Below are positions 41,902 through 50,613 of a stretch of DNA of 64,000 bases, piece after piece; the first letter of the stretch is position 1, and every line of letters starts with the position of its first letter. The position numbers were made by a program, and so were the translations under genes. Location: assembly GCA_017443345.1 (NCBI GenBank), contig JAFSNR010000037.1:1-64000 (forward strand), read 5' to 3'. Under the pieces are notes generated by a model that saw nothing but the letters and a program-made list of their open reading frames with translations, had not been told where the DNA came from and searched no databases. Source of the DNA: Prevotella sp. Lineage in GTDB: Bacteria; Bacteroidota; Bacteroidia; Bacteroidales; Bacteroidaceae.

Positions 41902-42962
41902 ATGGAAAAAAATCTTCTCATTAACGGAGAGACTCTTGGAGCCTCTCAGGAGGGAATGCTCGCTATTGAGTTGTACCTCATCAGTCATTATTTGTTCCGC
42001 CGAAACGTGCTGAACGGAAAGGTGGAATTCGCAGGGAAACCTGCGGAGGAGCAAGAGCCTCAGTGGAAGCCTTTGACACAGAGCGCCCTTAACAGTATCA
42101 TCATCCGCGCCAAGCGTGATAACATCTGCGAAAGCGGTTCACCGAAGTCAGACATCGTAGAGTATGTCAACTCTGACGAGGTGGACACCTTCGACCCTAT
42201 TGCCGACTACTTGGAGCATCTGCCGCAGTGGGACGGCGAGAATCATGTGGCAAGACAACATTCATCGTGCGACTGCTGCCTCCGCATCTGCGTGAGTACT
42301 ATCTGGACCACCTGAACCTCTCAAACAAGTTCGACAAGGAGATGGCTCTGACGAACAATCTGCTGGTGAACCTCGATGAGTTGGAAGCCATTCGACCCAG
42401 TCAGCATGCATCGTTGAAGCAGACGCTGTCGAAGAGTAAGGTGAACGGAAGGCCCATCTATGGTGCCTCACAGGAAGACCGTCCACGCTATGCCTCGTTT
42501 GTGGCAACGACGAACAATCCGCATCCGCTGACGGATGTCACAGGCTCGCGCCGCTATATCTGTCTGACGATTCCAAACGGGAAGTTCATCGACAACACGG
42601 GTGAGATTGACTACAGCCAGCTCTATGCCCAAGTGCTCTACGAACTGAGGGTGCTGAAGTCGCCCTATTGGTTCAACAACGAAGAGGTGGAACGTATCCA
42701 GCAGCTGAACCAGAACTATCTGGAACAGAAGGATATAGCAGACATCATCCGTATCTGTTTTCGCAAGCCGGAAAATGGTGAGCTGGCGCAGTCGATGAAT
42801 TGCGAGAAGTTGTTGCAGATTATCACCCGTGAGTACCCGTCGATAAAGGCCACTCACGGCACGAAGGTCTACTTGGGCAAGGCCATGCGTTCGCTTGGTT
42901 TCGAGAGTACTGATTGTGGTCATGTGGCTCATTACAAGGTGATTCCGTTAAAGGCTGCATGA
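41902..42962 (+). pseudogene. VirE/VapE-like (D5-type) helicase, broken by internal deletion and frameshift
   Basis: Two overlapping frames are pieces of one gene. Piece 1 (41902-42315) has the N-terminal part up to YLEHLPQWDGENHV, then goes out of frame. Piece 2 (from about 42250 to 42962, other frame) resumes at GKTTFIVRLLPP and keeps LVNLDELE, FVATTNNPHPLTD and GSRRYICL, the rest of the P-loop ATPase core. The sequence expected between, including the first half of the P-loop, is missing; roughly 50 residues appear deleted at about 42240-42252. Such primase-helicase-like proteins are common in Bacteroidetes mobile islands. Confidence 0.85.
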
Positions 42963-42967
42963 GCATC

Positions 42968-43080
42968 GAGTGAGGTTCAGGTGAGGTTGGAAGTGACGTC
43001 TGAGTGAGGTTAAAACTTCCAACCTCACTCACTCGAAACCCGTTCTGCAAAGGCATTTCAAGAGATTCAAGTGAGGTTAA
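42968..43080. repeat. Right arm of ~110-bp inverted repeat
   Basis: Begins 6 bp after the helicase pseudogene stop. Reverse-complement partner of 41597-41709, with the core TTCTGCAAAGGCA matching the left arm's GCCTTTGTAGAA. Internally it also holds GAGTGAGGTT/AACCTCACTC inverted pairs. Confidence 0.85.
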
Positions 43081-43167
43081 GGGGCAACTACAGGTTGTAT
43101 TAGCCTGGATTGTTTTTCGAGAGAAAATAACTGTCACACGCGTTTTAGAATTCAGCGGGAGGAAAAG

Positions 43168-43614
43168 TTACATGAACTTCTCAACGAATTCTGCTGGAGA
43201 AAGGATTTCCATCTTCGCGGTATCAGCATTGGCATAATCGCGGAGATTGATTGTGACGAGTACGTCGCATTTATTCTGAATGGCACACTAATACTGGAAA
43301 CTGTCTTCCACATCGTCGAAGGCCAGGTCATTGATACCTTGCGACAATTGTTTATGACTCAGCCCAACGGCCGTAACCATCGACATCACAGTGTTAAACG
43401 TAGAGCGCAGACGTAGGGTCTGTTCCGGCCGATGGATGCCCTGACGTTTCAACTCTACACGAACAAGATACGCCAATGTATAAACGCAACCAACCGAAAC
43501 GACAGCTTTCAACTTGCCGTCCTCAACAGCACTTAACAATTTGTCAACGGCCTGATATTCGCGTCTCCGTTCGAAGTATTCGAGGAAGATGTTTGTGTCG
43601 AGGAATACTTTCAT
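43168..43614 (-). pseudogene. PIN-domain toxin gene interrupted by an amber codon
   Basis: The frame starts at 43614 with FLDTNIFLEYFERR, a PIN-domain RNase start. An in-frame TAG at 43288-43290 stops it after SFQY (108 residues). Beyond the stop the same frame stays open and continues CAIQNKCDVLVT and NLRDY, normal PIN sequence with its last acidic residue, to a TAA at 43168-43170. The intact protein would have about 147 residues. PIN toxins of VapC type cleave RNA; this one is probably dead unless the stop is read through. Its start overlaps the antitoxin stop (ATGA). Confidence 0.85.
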
Positions 43615-43841
43615 AGCTTATATTTCTCCTGAAGATAATCCTCGATAAGCTGATCCTCTGTGGCTTCTGAGTTGAAGATACCGCATAGGGCTTCGTGACG
43701 ATAGGGGCGCTTTGCCTTTGCTGTGGGCTTTGCCGCTGCTATAAGTTGCTGGGCGTAGGCAGTAAGTTGCTCTTTCAGCAAGTCTATGCTGTAATATTTG
43801 GGCACGTTTACCGGCACCTTGATTGTCGTTGTTGTTTCCAT
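43611..43841 (-). CDS. Putative antitoxin of the PIN pair
   Basis: 76 residues from the ATG at 43841 (METTTTIKVPVNVPKYY); an upstream ATG at 43880 lies before the likely promoter. It has the small size, overlap with the PIN gene and N-terminal short strand expected for an antitoxin, but I cannot place it in a named family. The C-terminal half (ATEDQLIEDYLQEKYKL) is acidic and helical, as parts that bind toxins often are. A weak -7 box (CATCTTTG) lies at 43870-43877. Confidence 0.7.
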   Translation of the reverse strand: METTTTIKVPVNVPKYYSIDLLKEQLTAYAQQLIAAAKPTAKAKRPYRHEALCGIFNSEATEDQLIEDYLQEKYKL

Positions 43842-44009
43842 ATCTTCTATTGTTTTATCCTTTCGGCTGCAAAGATGCAACTTTTTTCTTATTCATACAC
43901 ATTTTCATCCGAAAAAGTATTTTTTCGTATCACCCCCCTCATCTTACCGTGTGAGATGCGGTAGTTCGAAATCAAACGCACACCACTTCTGACTTGTGCG
44001 ACGGGATTC

Positions 44010-44040
44010 AAAAGTTTAGGACGGTTGCCCGTCCTAAACC
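44010..44040 (-). terminator. Terminator after the amidohydrolase operon
   Basis: TTTAGGACGG and CCGTCCTAAA form a 10-bp stem with loop TTGC; on the minus strand it is followed by CTTTTG. It lies about 50 bp beyond the amidohydrolase stop at 44088. Confidence 0.65.
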
Positions 44041-44087
44041 TATAGAGTTTACTTAGTGAACTCAGGGGACTCCATGAGTCTACTATA

Positions 44088-45806
44088 TTACATAGAAAAG
44101 ACCTTCTTTCCCTCGAAGTAGGTGGCTTCGGGCTTGGCCTCGTGGATCTCTGTCACCGGGCATGTCAGCACATCCTTGTTGACCAGGAGGAAGTCGGCAA
44201 ATTTGCCTTCCTTCACGCTGCCGCGCTCATTTTCAAGGAACATCTGGCGGGCGACGTTGATGGTAAGAGCCTGGAGTGCCTGCTCGCGGGTGAGGCATTC
44301 TTCCGTCCACCAAGGTTTCGCATTCTCAAGATGGTAAACACCCGTAACTACGATCTCCATGATGCCGAAGGGATCATCGGGAGCGCCGCACAATGCAGGG
44401 AAGTCAGAGTGTGAGGAAAAGTTGATGCCGTGGTCGAAGAATGATTTCATCGGATAGCCCTTGTCCTTCATGCCTTCAGGGAGAATCTGCATCAATTCTT
44501 TCTGCAACGCAGAGTCGGCATGATGCCAAAGCATACCCGAGGTGACATAGATATTATGGTCGGCCATGCGCTTGTAATCCGCCTCTTTGACACCATACAC
44601 ATGTACCAGCGTGTTGCGCATCTCATCCTTTCCACCGTTAATGAAGGCACTGACAATACGCTCGACACCCTTGTTGCCCATCACGTGGACGTGCATGGTG
44701 ATGCCCTTTTCGTTAGCCTTGCGTGTGATGTCCGTCAGTTCCTCTTCCGACCAGTTGGGAATGCCCTGATGTCCGTCCGCATAGAGTGGATCTACAAATC
44801 CTGTGCCGCTTTCCACCGTGCCGTCCATGAACATTTTGAGCCAGTTCGTCCGGATATGCGTAGATTCGTATTTCTTGGTGGCAGCAGCCTTCTCCAGCGT
44901 CTTGTCCACATCCATCCAGCTGTCCATTTCCCATGCCGTGCCCAGGACGAAGTGCATATCACCAGCCTGGTCCATCTGCTGGGCAGCCTGATAGAAACTA
45001 TCGTTGAAGAAAGGGGAGGAGTAGCCGTCCTGATACATCGTGTAGCCCTCCGACAGCAGCTGTTCCTGAATTTTGGGCATATTCTCTTTTGCGATGTCAA
45101 CGGAGAAGAGGTTATCATTGTCTAAGAAGGAACGCACATAAGTGCCAGCCTGTTCTTTCACATAACCTGTGGGCATACCATCGGCATCCAGTACAATCTC
45201 GCCACCGCGCACTTCTGTCTTGCCTGATGTGCCGTCCTCCTTGATGATGCCAGCCTTTTTCAGCAGGATGGTGTTGGCAATGCCCTTATGGCCTTCCTCA
45301 TCGAAGAAGTAGATGGGGATATCACTGCACACCTCATCTAACAGCTTGCGATAGCACAAGTCTTTGGGGAATTTCATCATCTCCCAGCCGCTGCCGAAAA
45401 CGAAATTGACTCCTGCGTCCTTTGCCTTCTTGACAGCAGCAGGAACGATCTCCTTGATGAACTGGTCCACATCAGTTTCCCGGCTCATCACTGTTCCTAC
45501 GCTTTGGATGGCATAGCCAAACGAATAGTGCGCGTGACCATTGCCGCAACCGGGCATGACGAGTCCCTTACCAGTGTAGTCAACCACCTCAGTCTTGCCT
45601 TCCTCAATGTAGGCTTCGGCTCCTGCCTTGTCACCTACATAAACATATTTGCCGTCCTTCACAGCGAAGGCTTCAACAATCTGATTGCCCTCGGCGGTGT
45701 AAATCTTGCCATAGACCACGAGGTCGGCACTGTTATTACTCTTGCAGCTGACAAGGAATAATGCCAAAAGGCAGGCATTCAAAAATGCAATAAATTTCCG
45801 TTTCAT
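44088..45806 (-). CDS. YtcJ-like metal-dependent amidohydrolase, lipoprotein (copy A)
   Basis: 572 residues from the ATG at 45806, chosen because it gives a clean lipoprotein signal (LVSCKS); a longer frame runs into the neighbouring gene. Amidohydrolase_3 fold with HxH in GNGHAHYS (about residue 85), later His ligands in MHVHVMGNK and SSHSD. Substrates of exported family members are unknown, probably an N-acyl or cyclic amide. Clearly paralogous along the whole length to copy B at 46874. Third gene of a three-gene operon. Confidence 0.87.
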   Translation of the reverse strand: MKRKFIAFLNACLLALFLVSCKSNNSADLVVYGKIYTAEGNQIVEAFAVKDGKYVYVGDKAGAEAYIEEGKTEVVDYTGKGLVMPGCGNGHAHYSFGYAIQSVGTVMSRETDVDQFIKEIVPAAVKKAKDAGVNFVFGSGWEMMKFPKDLCYRKLLDEVCSDIPIYFFDEEGHKGIANTILLKKAGIIKEDGTSGKTEVRGGEIVLDADGMPTGYVKEQAGTYVRSFLDNDNLFSVDIAKENMPKIQEQLLSEGYTMYQDGYSSPFFNDSFYQAAQQMDQAGDMHFVLGTAWEMDSWMDVDKTLEKAAATKKYESTHIRTNWLKMFMDGTVESGTGFVDPLYADGHQGIPNWSEEELTDITRKANEKGITMHVHVMGNKGVERIVSAFINGGKDEMRNTLVHVYGVKEADYKRMADHNIYVTSGMLWHHADSALQKELMQILPEGMKDKGYPMKSFFDHGINFSSHSDFPALCGAPDDPFGIMEIVVTGVYHLENAKPWWTEECLTREQALQALTINVARQMFLENERGSVKEGKFADFLLVNKDVLTCPVTEIHEAKPEATYFEGKKVFSM

Positions 45807-45822
45807 CGTTTTAGTGTTTATT

Positions 45823-46839
45823 TTATTGAATATTGTTTGTTGTCTTATAAGCGGCGATACGTTTTGCCACATTAGCTTTGATGTTGTTGTAGTAGAACGT
45901 ATAGTCATCTTCGTGGAAGCTGGCTGGACCGAAGTATTCCGGCATCTCCATGTACTTTGCATTAGCATTGGTCACAATCACTCCACGCGCCAGATTAATC
46001 TGGGCGTCGGCTCCTACATCGGCAATCTCGTTCTCGCCGGTTTCCTCGTTCTCTATGAGCGACCCCAGGTTCAGACTGTCGGGAGCGTATGTCTCGTCAA
46101 GCTTCCAGTTCAGCGGATTGATGCTAATGGCTCCAGGCAGCACCACGATGTTCTTGGCATTTTCCTCCACGTTCTGCTTTCCCTCGGTGTTCCAACTGAT
46201 GATGACTCCAGTATCGGTTTCGCCCGTTGCGAACTTCAGGTGCGGATAGTCCTTGAGATCATCCTTCGTGATGGAGTAGCCAATAGCATAAGCTGCCACC
46301 ATGCGCTTGTAGTAGTCAGGATGCTCCTTGAAATAGTGCTTCAGCACGTATCTGACTATCGCCGAGCCCTGGCTGTGGCCTGCAATGATGAACGGGCGAC
46401 CTTGGTTGCAGTGCTCGAAGTAGTAGTCGAGCGCTGCCGTGATGTCTGAGTACAACACGCCCGCTATGGCTTCATCCAGACTCCCCGTCTTCGCCATCAC
46501 TTCACCAGCATATCGCATGCCGAACTGCCGATACCAGGGTGTGAAGACATTGCATGACTCCTCGAACACAGTGGCATGATCAACATATTCCTGCTGTGCA
46601 CCCTCGCGCATCTCAGCGTTGTCGAGCGAAGCATAGTCGGATGCACCCTTCTCAAAGCTCGACTCGAAGTAGGACGTCGAGTAGATGTAGAACGCGTCGA
46701 CATCCTTGGTGATTTCCGGCTGGTTGAGCCAGTTGGACTTTTGGGAATAGTCGGTAGCCTTTTCATTGCACGAAGTGAGCACCATTGCTATGACGCATAC
46801 GATGATGCCCGTCAACTTCCATTTTTTCACTTTTCTCAT
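45823..46839 (-). CDS. DUF3089 alpha/beta-hydrolase lipoprotein
   Basis: 338 residues with lipobox LTSC. The alpha/beta-hydrolase nucleophile elbow GHSQGS (about residues 156-161) is clear, and DUF3089 proteins are lipase/esterase-like. It lies between two paralogous lipoprotein amidohydrolases, 34 bp from one and 16 bp from the other, so all three probably act together on one substrate at the cell surface or periplasm, cutting an ester and an amide (inference). Confidence 0.85.
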   Translation of the reverse strand: MRKVKKWKLTGIIVCVIAMVLTSCNEKATDYSQKSNWLNQPEITKDVDAFYIYSTSYFESSFEKGASDYASLDNAEMREGAQQEYVDHATVFEESCNVFTPWYRQFGMRYAGEVMAKTGSLDEAIAGVLYSDITAALDYYFEHCNQGRPFIIAGHSQGSAIVRYVLKHYFKEHPDYYKRMVAAYAIGYSITKDDLKDYPHLKFATGETDTGVIISWNTEGKQNVEENAKNIVVLPGAISINPLNWKLDETYAPDSLNLGSLIENEETGENEIADVGADAQINLARGVIVTNANAKYMEMPEYFGPASFHEDDYTFYYNNIKANVAKRIAAYKTTNNIQ

Positions 46840-46873
46840 TGCATAAGTTTTTTGTTAGGAATGTCGGATCTTC

Positions 46874-48616
46874 TTACATCGAGAACACCTGCTTTCCCTC
46901 GAAGTAGGTGGCTTCGGGCTTGGCTGTGTGAATCTCTGTCACAGGGCATGTCAGCACGTCTTTATTGACCAAGAGGAAGTCTGCATACTTGCCTTCACTG
47001 ATGCTGCCGCGCTCCTGCTCGATGAACATCTGCTTGGCGCAGTTGATGGTCAGGGCGGTGAGGGCCTGCTCACGGCTGAGGCATTCTTCCGTCCACCAAG
47101 GTTTCGCATTCTCAGCGTGATATACTCCTGTCACCGCAATCTCCATGATGCTGAAGGGGTCGTTAGGACTGCCACCTGTTGCCGGGAAATCGGAATGGGA
47201 GGACACAACGATACCGTTGTCGAAGTAGGACTTCATGGGATACGCCTTGTCCTCCATGCCTGCGGGAACGACTCCTTTAAGACCTTCTTGTATCCAGTCG
47301 GCATTATGATGCCAGAGCATACCTGCGGTAACATAGATGTTATGGTCGGCTATACGCTTAAAGTCTGCTGCATCAACGTTGCGAACGTGTACCATTGTAT
47401 TACGCATCTCGTCCTTTCCGCCATTGATGAAGGCGTTGACAACGCGGTTGACGCCCTTGTTACCCATCACGTGAATGTGCATGGTCAAGCCATTGGCATT
47501 CGCCTTGCGCGTGATGTCGGTCAGTTCCTCTTCAGTCCAGTTGGCACTGCCCTGGTGCCCATCAGGATAGAGTGGATCCACAAATCCTGTGCCGGTTTCC
47601 ACCGTGCCGTCCATAAAGAGCTTGATCCAGTTGGGCTTTACGCGGGTGGAGGCATATTTTTTGGCATCGGCTATCGTAGCCATAGTTTTGTCGATATCCA
47701 TCCAACTCTCAATCTCGTAACTCAGGCCCAATACAAAGTTCATATTACCAGCCTGGTCCATCTGCTGAGCAGCCTGATAGAAACTAGTGTTATAGAAATA
47801 GGAAGACCATCCATCGATATACATCGTGTAACCCTCTGACAACAAATGCTCTTGAATTCCTGACATATTGGCTGTTGCGATCTCGACAGAAAAAAGGTTC
47901 TCATTGTCCAGGAAAGAGCGTGTATAGGTTCCTTCCTGTTCTTTCAGGAACCCTGTAGGTGTTCCGTCGGAGCCTATCTGAATCACACTTCCGCGCACAT
48001 CTTTTTTAACAGGTGTGCCGTCTTCCTTCATGATGCCAGCCTTGACCAGCAGGATGGAGTTTGCCAGACCTTTATGGGCCTCCTCATCAGCAAAGTACAT
48101 GGGAATGTCACTACAAATGGCATCCAGCTGTTGGCGGGTAGGCATATTAGACTGGAAGTTCTCGAATACCCAGCCGTAGCCAAAGATAGCCGTTGATCCA
48201 TTTTCTTTTGCCTTTTTGACAGCAGCGGGAAGGATTTCCGTCAGGAACTTATTCGGATCAACATCCCCACCCACAATTGTTCCTACTGTCTGGATGGCAA
48301 AGCCTGACGAATAATGTGCGTGGCCGTTTCCGCAGCCTGGCATCACCAGTCCCTTGCCGCTGTAGTCCACCACCTCGGTCTTGCCTTCCTCTATGAAGGC
48401 TTCGGCTCCTGCCTTGTCGCCTACATAGATATACTTGCCGTCCTTCACGGCGAAGGCTTCTACAATCTGATTGTCGTTAGATGTAAATACTTTGCCATAG
48501 ACCACGAGGTCGGCTGTTTGTTTACTGTTGCAACCAGTAAGCATACCCATGCCGATGATAACACTCATCACTGCGATGAACGATAGCATCTTTTTACAAA
48601 TTGTTTGTTTCATCAT
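46874..48616 (-). CDS. YtcJ-like metal-dependent amidohydrolase, lipoprotein (copy B)
   Basis: 580 residues with lipobox LTGC. Same domain plan and residues as copy A: GNGHAHYSSG near residue 95, MHIHVMGNK, SSHSDFPATGG. The two copies share most residues, most strongly at the start of the mature protein and at the C-terminus. First gene of the operon, with its own promoter at 48654-48661 and a terminator of the preceding AraC gene in between. Confidence 0.87.
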   Translation of the reverse strand: MMKQTICKKMLSFIAVMSVIIGMGMLTGCNSKQTADLVVYGKVFTSNDNQIVEAFAVKDGKYIYVGDKAGAEAFIEEGKTEVVDYSGKGLVMPGCGNGHAHYSSGFAIQTVGTIVGGDVDPNKFLTEILPAAVKKAKENGSTAIFGYGWVFENFQSNMPTRQQLDAICSDIPMYFADEEAHKGLANSILLVKAGIMKEDGTPVKKDVRGSVIQIGSDGTPTGFLKEQEGTYTRSFLDNENLFSVEIATANMSGIQEHLLSEGYTMYIDGWSSYFYNTSFYQAAQQMDQAGNMNFVLGLSYEIESWMDIDKTMATIADAKKYASTRVKPNWIKLFMDGTVETGTGFVDPLYPDGHQGSANWTEEELTDITRKANANGLTMHIHVMGNKGVNRVVNAFINGGKDEMRNTMVHVRNVDAADFKRIADHNIYVTAGMLWHHNADWIQEGLKGVVPAGMEDKAYPMKSYFDNGIVVSSHSDFPATGGSPNDPFSIMEIAVTGVYHAENAKPWWTEECLSREQALTALTINCAKQMFIEQERGSISEGKYADFLLVNKDVLTCPVTEIHTAKPEATYFEGKQVFSM

Positions 48617-48653
48617 GCTTTATTTGTTTTAGGATTGATAAAAAATGTTTTTG

Positions 48654-48661
48654 CAAAAGTA
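48654..48661 (-). promoter_or_regulatory. Promoter of the amidohydrolase-DUF3089 operon
   Basis: Minus-strand TACTTTTG (TAnnTTTG), 38 bp before the ATG at 48616. The -33 element is less clear. Confidence 0.55.
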
Positions 48662-48662
48662 A

Positions 48663-48703
48663 CAAAAATCCCGCAAACCATGATGACATCATTAGCTTGC
48701 GGG
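48663..48703 (-). terminator. Terminator of the AraC-type regulator gene
   Basis: CCCGCAA and TTGCGGG (48670-48676, 48697-48703) enclose an inner ATGATG/CATCAT pair. On the minus strand the hairpin is followed by GATTTTTG. Confidence 0.7.
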
Positions 48704-48734
48704 TCTGATTTTGCAGATTTTGAAGTAAATATTG

Positions 48735-49844
48735 TTATTTTTGAAGTTTAGACCATGCATTCACGGTCTGTCCCATGCGCTGTTTGAAGGCGAGATTGAA
48801 TGTACTGTAACTCCGGTAGCCGCTTTCGTTAGCCAATTCCTGGATAGTGAAGGAGCGGTGGGAAGCTACTGCTTCACGGTAGAGACTAACGAAATAATTG
48901 ACGCGGAGATCGTTGATATAAGTATTGTAATTCATGCCCTTGCTGGAGAAATACTTGCTGATGTAGAAACGGTTGGAACCGATAGCCTTGGCAAGTTGGG
49001 GAAGAGTCAACTCGTGCTGCAGGTAAAGCCGTGTGTCGACGCAATACTTCTGTAGCAACGGTTCGATATTGTCGGTGAGGTCATTTGGGCTTACGTTGTC
49101 CTCCTCCTTGTCGGGATTATCCAAATCCGCAGGAAGGTCCTGCTCCTGGTAGATACTCAGATCGCTTAACGTCTCTACACGCCACACGAGAAAACAGGTA
49201 AGTAAAATGGCGTTTACCTGTGCAGCGTATTTGTAGAAGAGCCCCTGAAATTCAGACGCATATAAACCGAACCCTAACAGAATCGTGGCCAACACCAACA
49301 AACTCTGCCACACCTCCTTGTGCTCCAGGTCGGCATAATTGTCGCGCAGCCAACGGCCGTATTGTCTCGTCGCGCGAACCATATATATAATGATACCGAT
49401 AATCAACAACAGATAATAGGCATATAATGCAGGTAAAATGGCATCGCTACGAGTAGCGATACAAACCATCATTCCGACAACGATTGGTGCCATCATCAGG
49501 GCTATGGGCCACAGCGGTCGCCTACGGTCTTGCAGCATGGTGAACAAGACGGCTATGGCCAAAGGGAAAATCGTCAGGAAGTCGAGTAATGTGCCTACAA
49601 AATAGAGCATCATGATATCCTCAGTGGAGGTTAGATAAATGAGGGGCACATACCATAAATGACTGAGTGTACAAGCACCCAGGAACCCCGCCGTCCACCG
49701 GCGCAGGCGCATGGGCGACGTGACATCGGGGGCAATGGCGTTGGCCCGACGGAACAGCAGATAGCAACACGCGATCAGATTCAATACCGTCACGCCTGCA
49801 TAAAACATCAAATAGAGTGTATTTCCACTAATCTGCTCGTACAT
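48735..49844 (-). CDS. Membrane-anchored AraC-family transcriptional regulator
   Basis: 369 residues from the ATG at 49844. About six to seven N-terminal membrane helices (1-220) are joined to a cytoplasmic AraC domain (about 265-369) with IGSNRFYISKYFSSKG and the second HTH SGYRSYSTFNLAFKQ. A membrane sensor of this type could read an extracellular or lipid signal. It stands directly upstream of and in the same direction as the amidohydrolase-DUF3089 operon, its likely target (inference). The start is set by the promoter at 49853-49860. Confidence 0.85.
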   Translation of the reverse strand: MYEQISGNTLYLMFYAGVTVLNLIACCYLLFRRANAIAPDVTSPMRLRRWTAGFLGACTLSHLWYVPLIYLTSTEDIMMLYFVGTLLDFLTIFPLAIAVLFTMLQDRRRPLWPIALMMAPIVVGMMVCIATRSDAILPALYAYYLLLIIGIIIYMVRATRQYGRWLRDNYADLEHKEVWQSLLVLATILLGFGLYASEFQGLFYKYAAQVNAILLTCFLVWRVETLSDLSIYQEQDLPADLDNPDKEEDNVSPNDLTDNIEPLLQKYCVDTRLYLQHELTLPQLAKAIGSNRFYISKYFSSKGMNYNTYINDLRVNYFVSLYREAVASHRSFTIQELANESGYRSYSTFNLAFKQRMGQTVNAWSKLQK

Positions 49845-49852
49845 AACGCCTG

Positions 49853-49860
49853 CAAAGGTA
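49853..49860 (-). promoter_or_regulatory. Promoter of the AraC-type gene, nearly leaderless
   Basis: Minus-strand TACCTTTG ends 8 bp before the ATG at 49844, which leaves at most a few nucleotides of leader. Confidence 0.6.
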
Positions 49861-49942
49861 CGAACTATTTCTGTAACATCCAAATAATGGCCGAGTTTAT
49901 TTGCCACACAAGAGCGCCATGGTTGCTAGCCGATAACAATGC

Positions 49943-50578
49943 TTACTTGCTTGTGCGATTGATATAGTCCATGATAACCTCTACAGCATCGTCTTCACTC
50001 AGGTCATCCATCGAGATGACGAACTGGTAGTTGCGGGTGTCGTAGCGCGAGGTGTCCTCATATTTCTTGATGTAAGCCTCACGGGAAGAGTCCAGCTTCT
50101 CAATGATGTCGCGGGCCTCCTGCTCACTGACGTCCTGACGGCGCATGACACGCTTAATGCGGTGTTCCATTGAAGCTTGGATAAAGATATTCAGGTGGTT
50201 GGGCCATTCGCGGAATACCAAGAAACCCGCGCGGCCTGCTACGACACACGATGACTGTGAGGCCAGTTCCTGAAGGATGCGCTTCTCAGTCTCGAACATG
50301 GTGGCATTATCGAGTTTCACCTCAGCCTCCATAGGCTGACTGGCACTATTGACCAATGTATGGTAGTAGTTGTTGATGTCGTTCCACCACGATTTCTTCT
50401 GAGCCTTGATTTCCTCAATACGCTCTGGGGTGAGGCCAAACTTCTGGGTCAATCCGTCGATGACGGCCTTGTCGCAGTACTTCACACATAACTTCTCGGC
50501 CAGCTTACGGCCTACGGTACGTCCACCAGTTCCGACTTCACGGTTAATGGTGATGACAAATTTCTCGTTCTTGTTCAT
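49943..50578 (-). CDS. Cytidylate kinase-like family protein
   Basis: 211 residues from the ATG at 50578. P-loop-like start INREVGTGGRTVGRKLAEKL matches the cytidylate-kinase-like family that is distinct from true Cmk, and a late RR/R lid region (MRRQDVSEQEA) is seen. The real substrate is unknown. Last gene of an operon with a phosphatase, an APH-like kinase and an HD alarmone-hydrolase-like protein. Confidence 0.82.
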   Translation of the reverse strand: MNKNEKFVITINREVGTGGRTVGRKLAEKLCVKYCDKAVIDGLTQKFGLTPERIEEIKAQKKSWWNDINNYYHTLVNSASQPMEAEVKLDNATMFETEKRILQELASQSSCVVAGRAGFLVFREWPNHLNIFIQASMEHRIKRVMRRQDVSEQEARDIIEKLDSSREAYIKKYEDTSRYDTRNYQFVISMDDLSEDDAVEVIMDYINRTSK

Positions 50579-50613
50579 TGCTTTTATGTGATATTTGTTA
50601 GTTAATACTTTAT

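Noticed and set aside
45807..45968. Extended N-terminus for amidohydrolase copy A
   Set aside because: It would overlap the DUF3089 gene end and hide the lipoprotein signal that begins at 45806.
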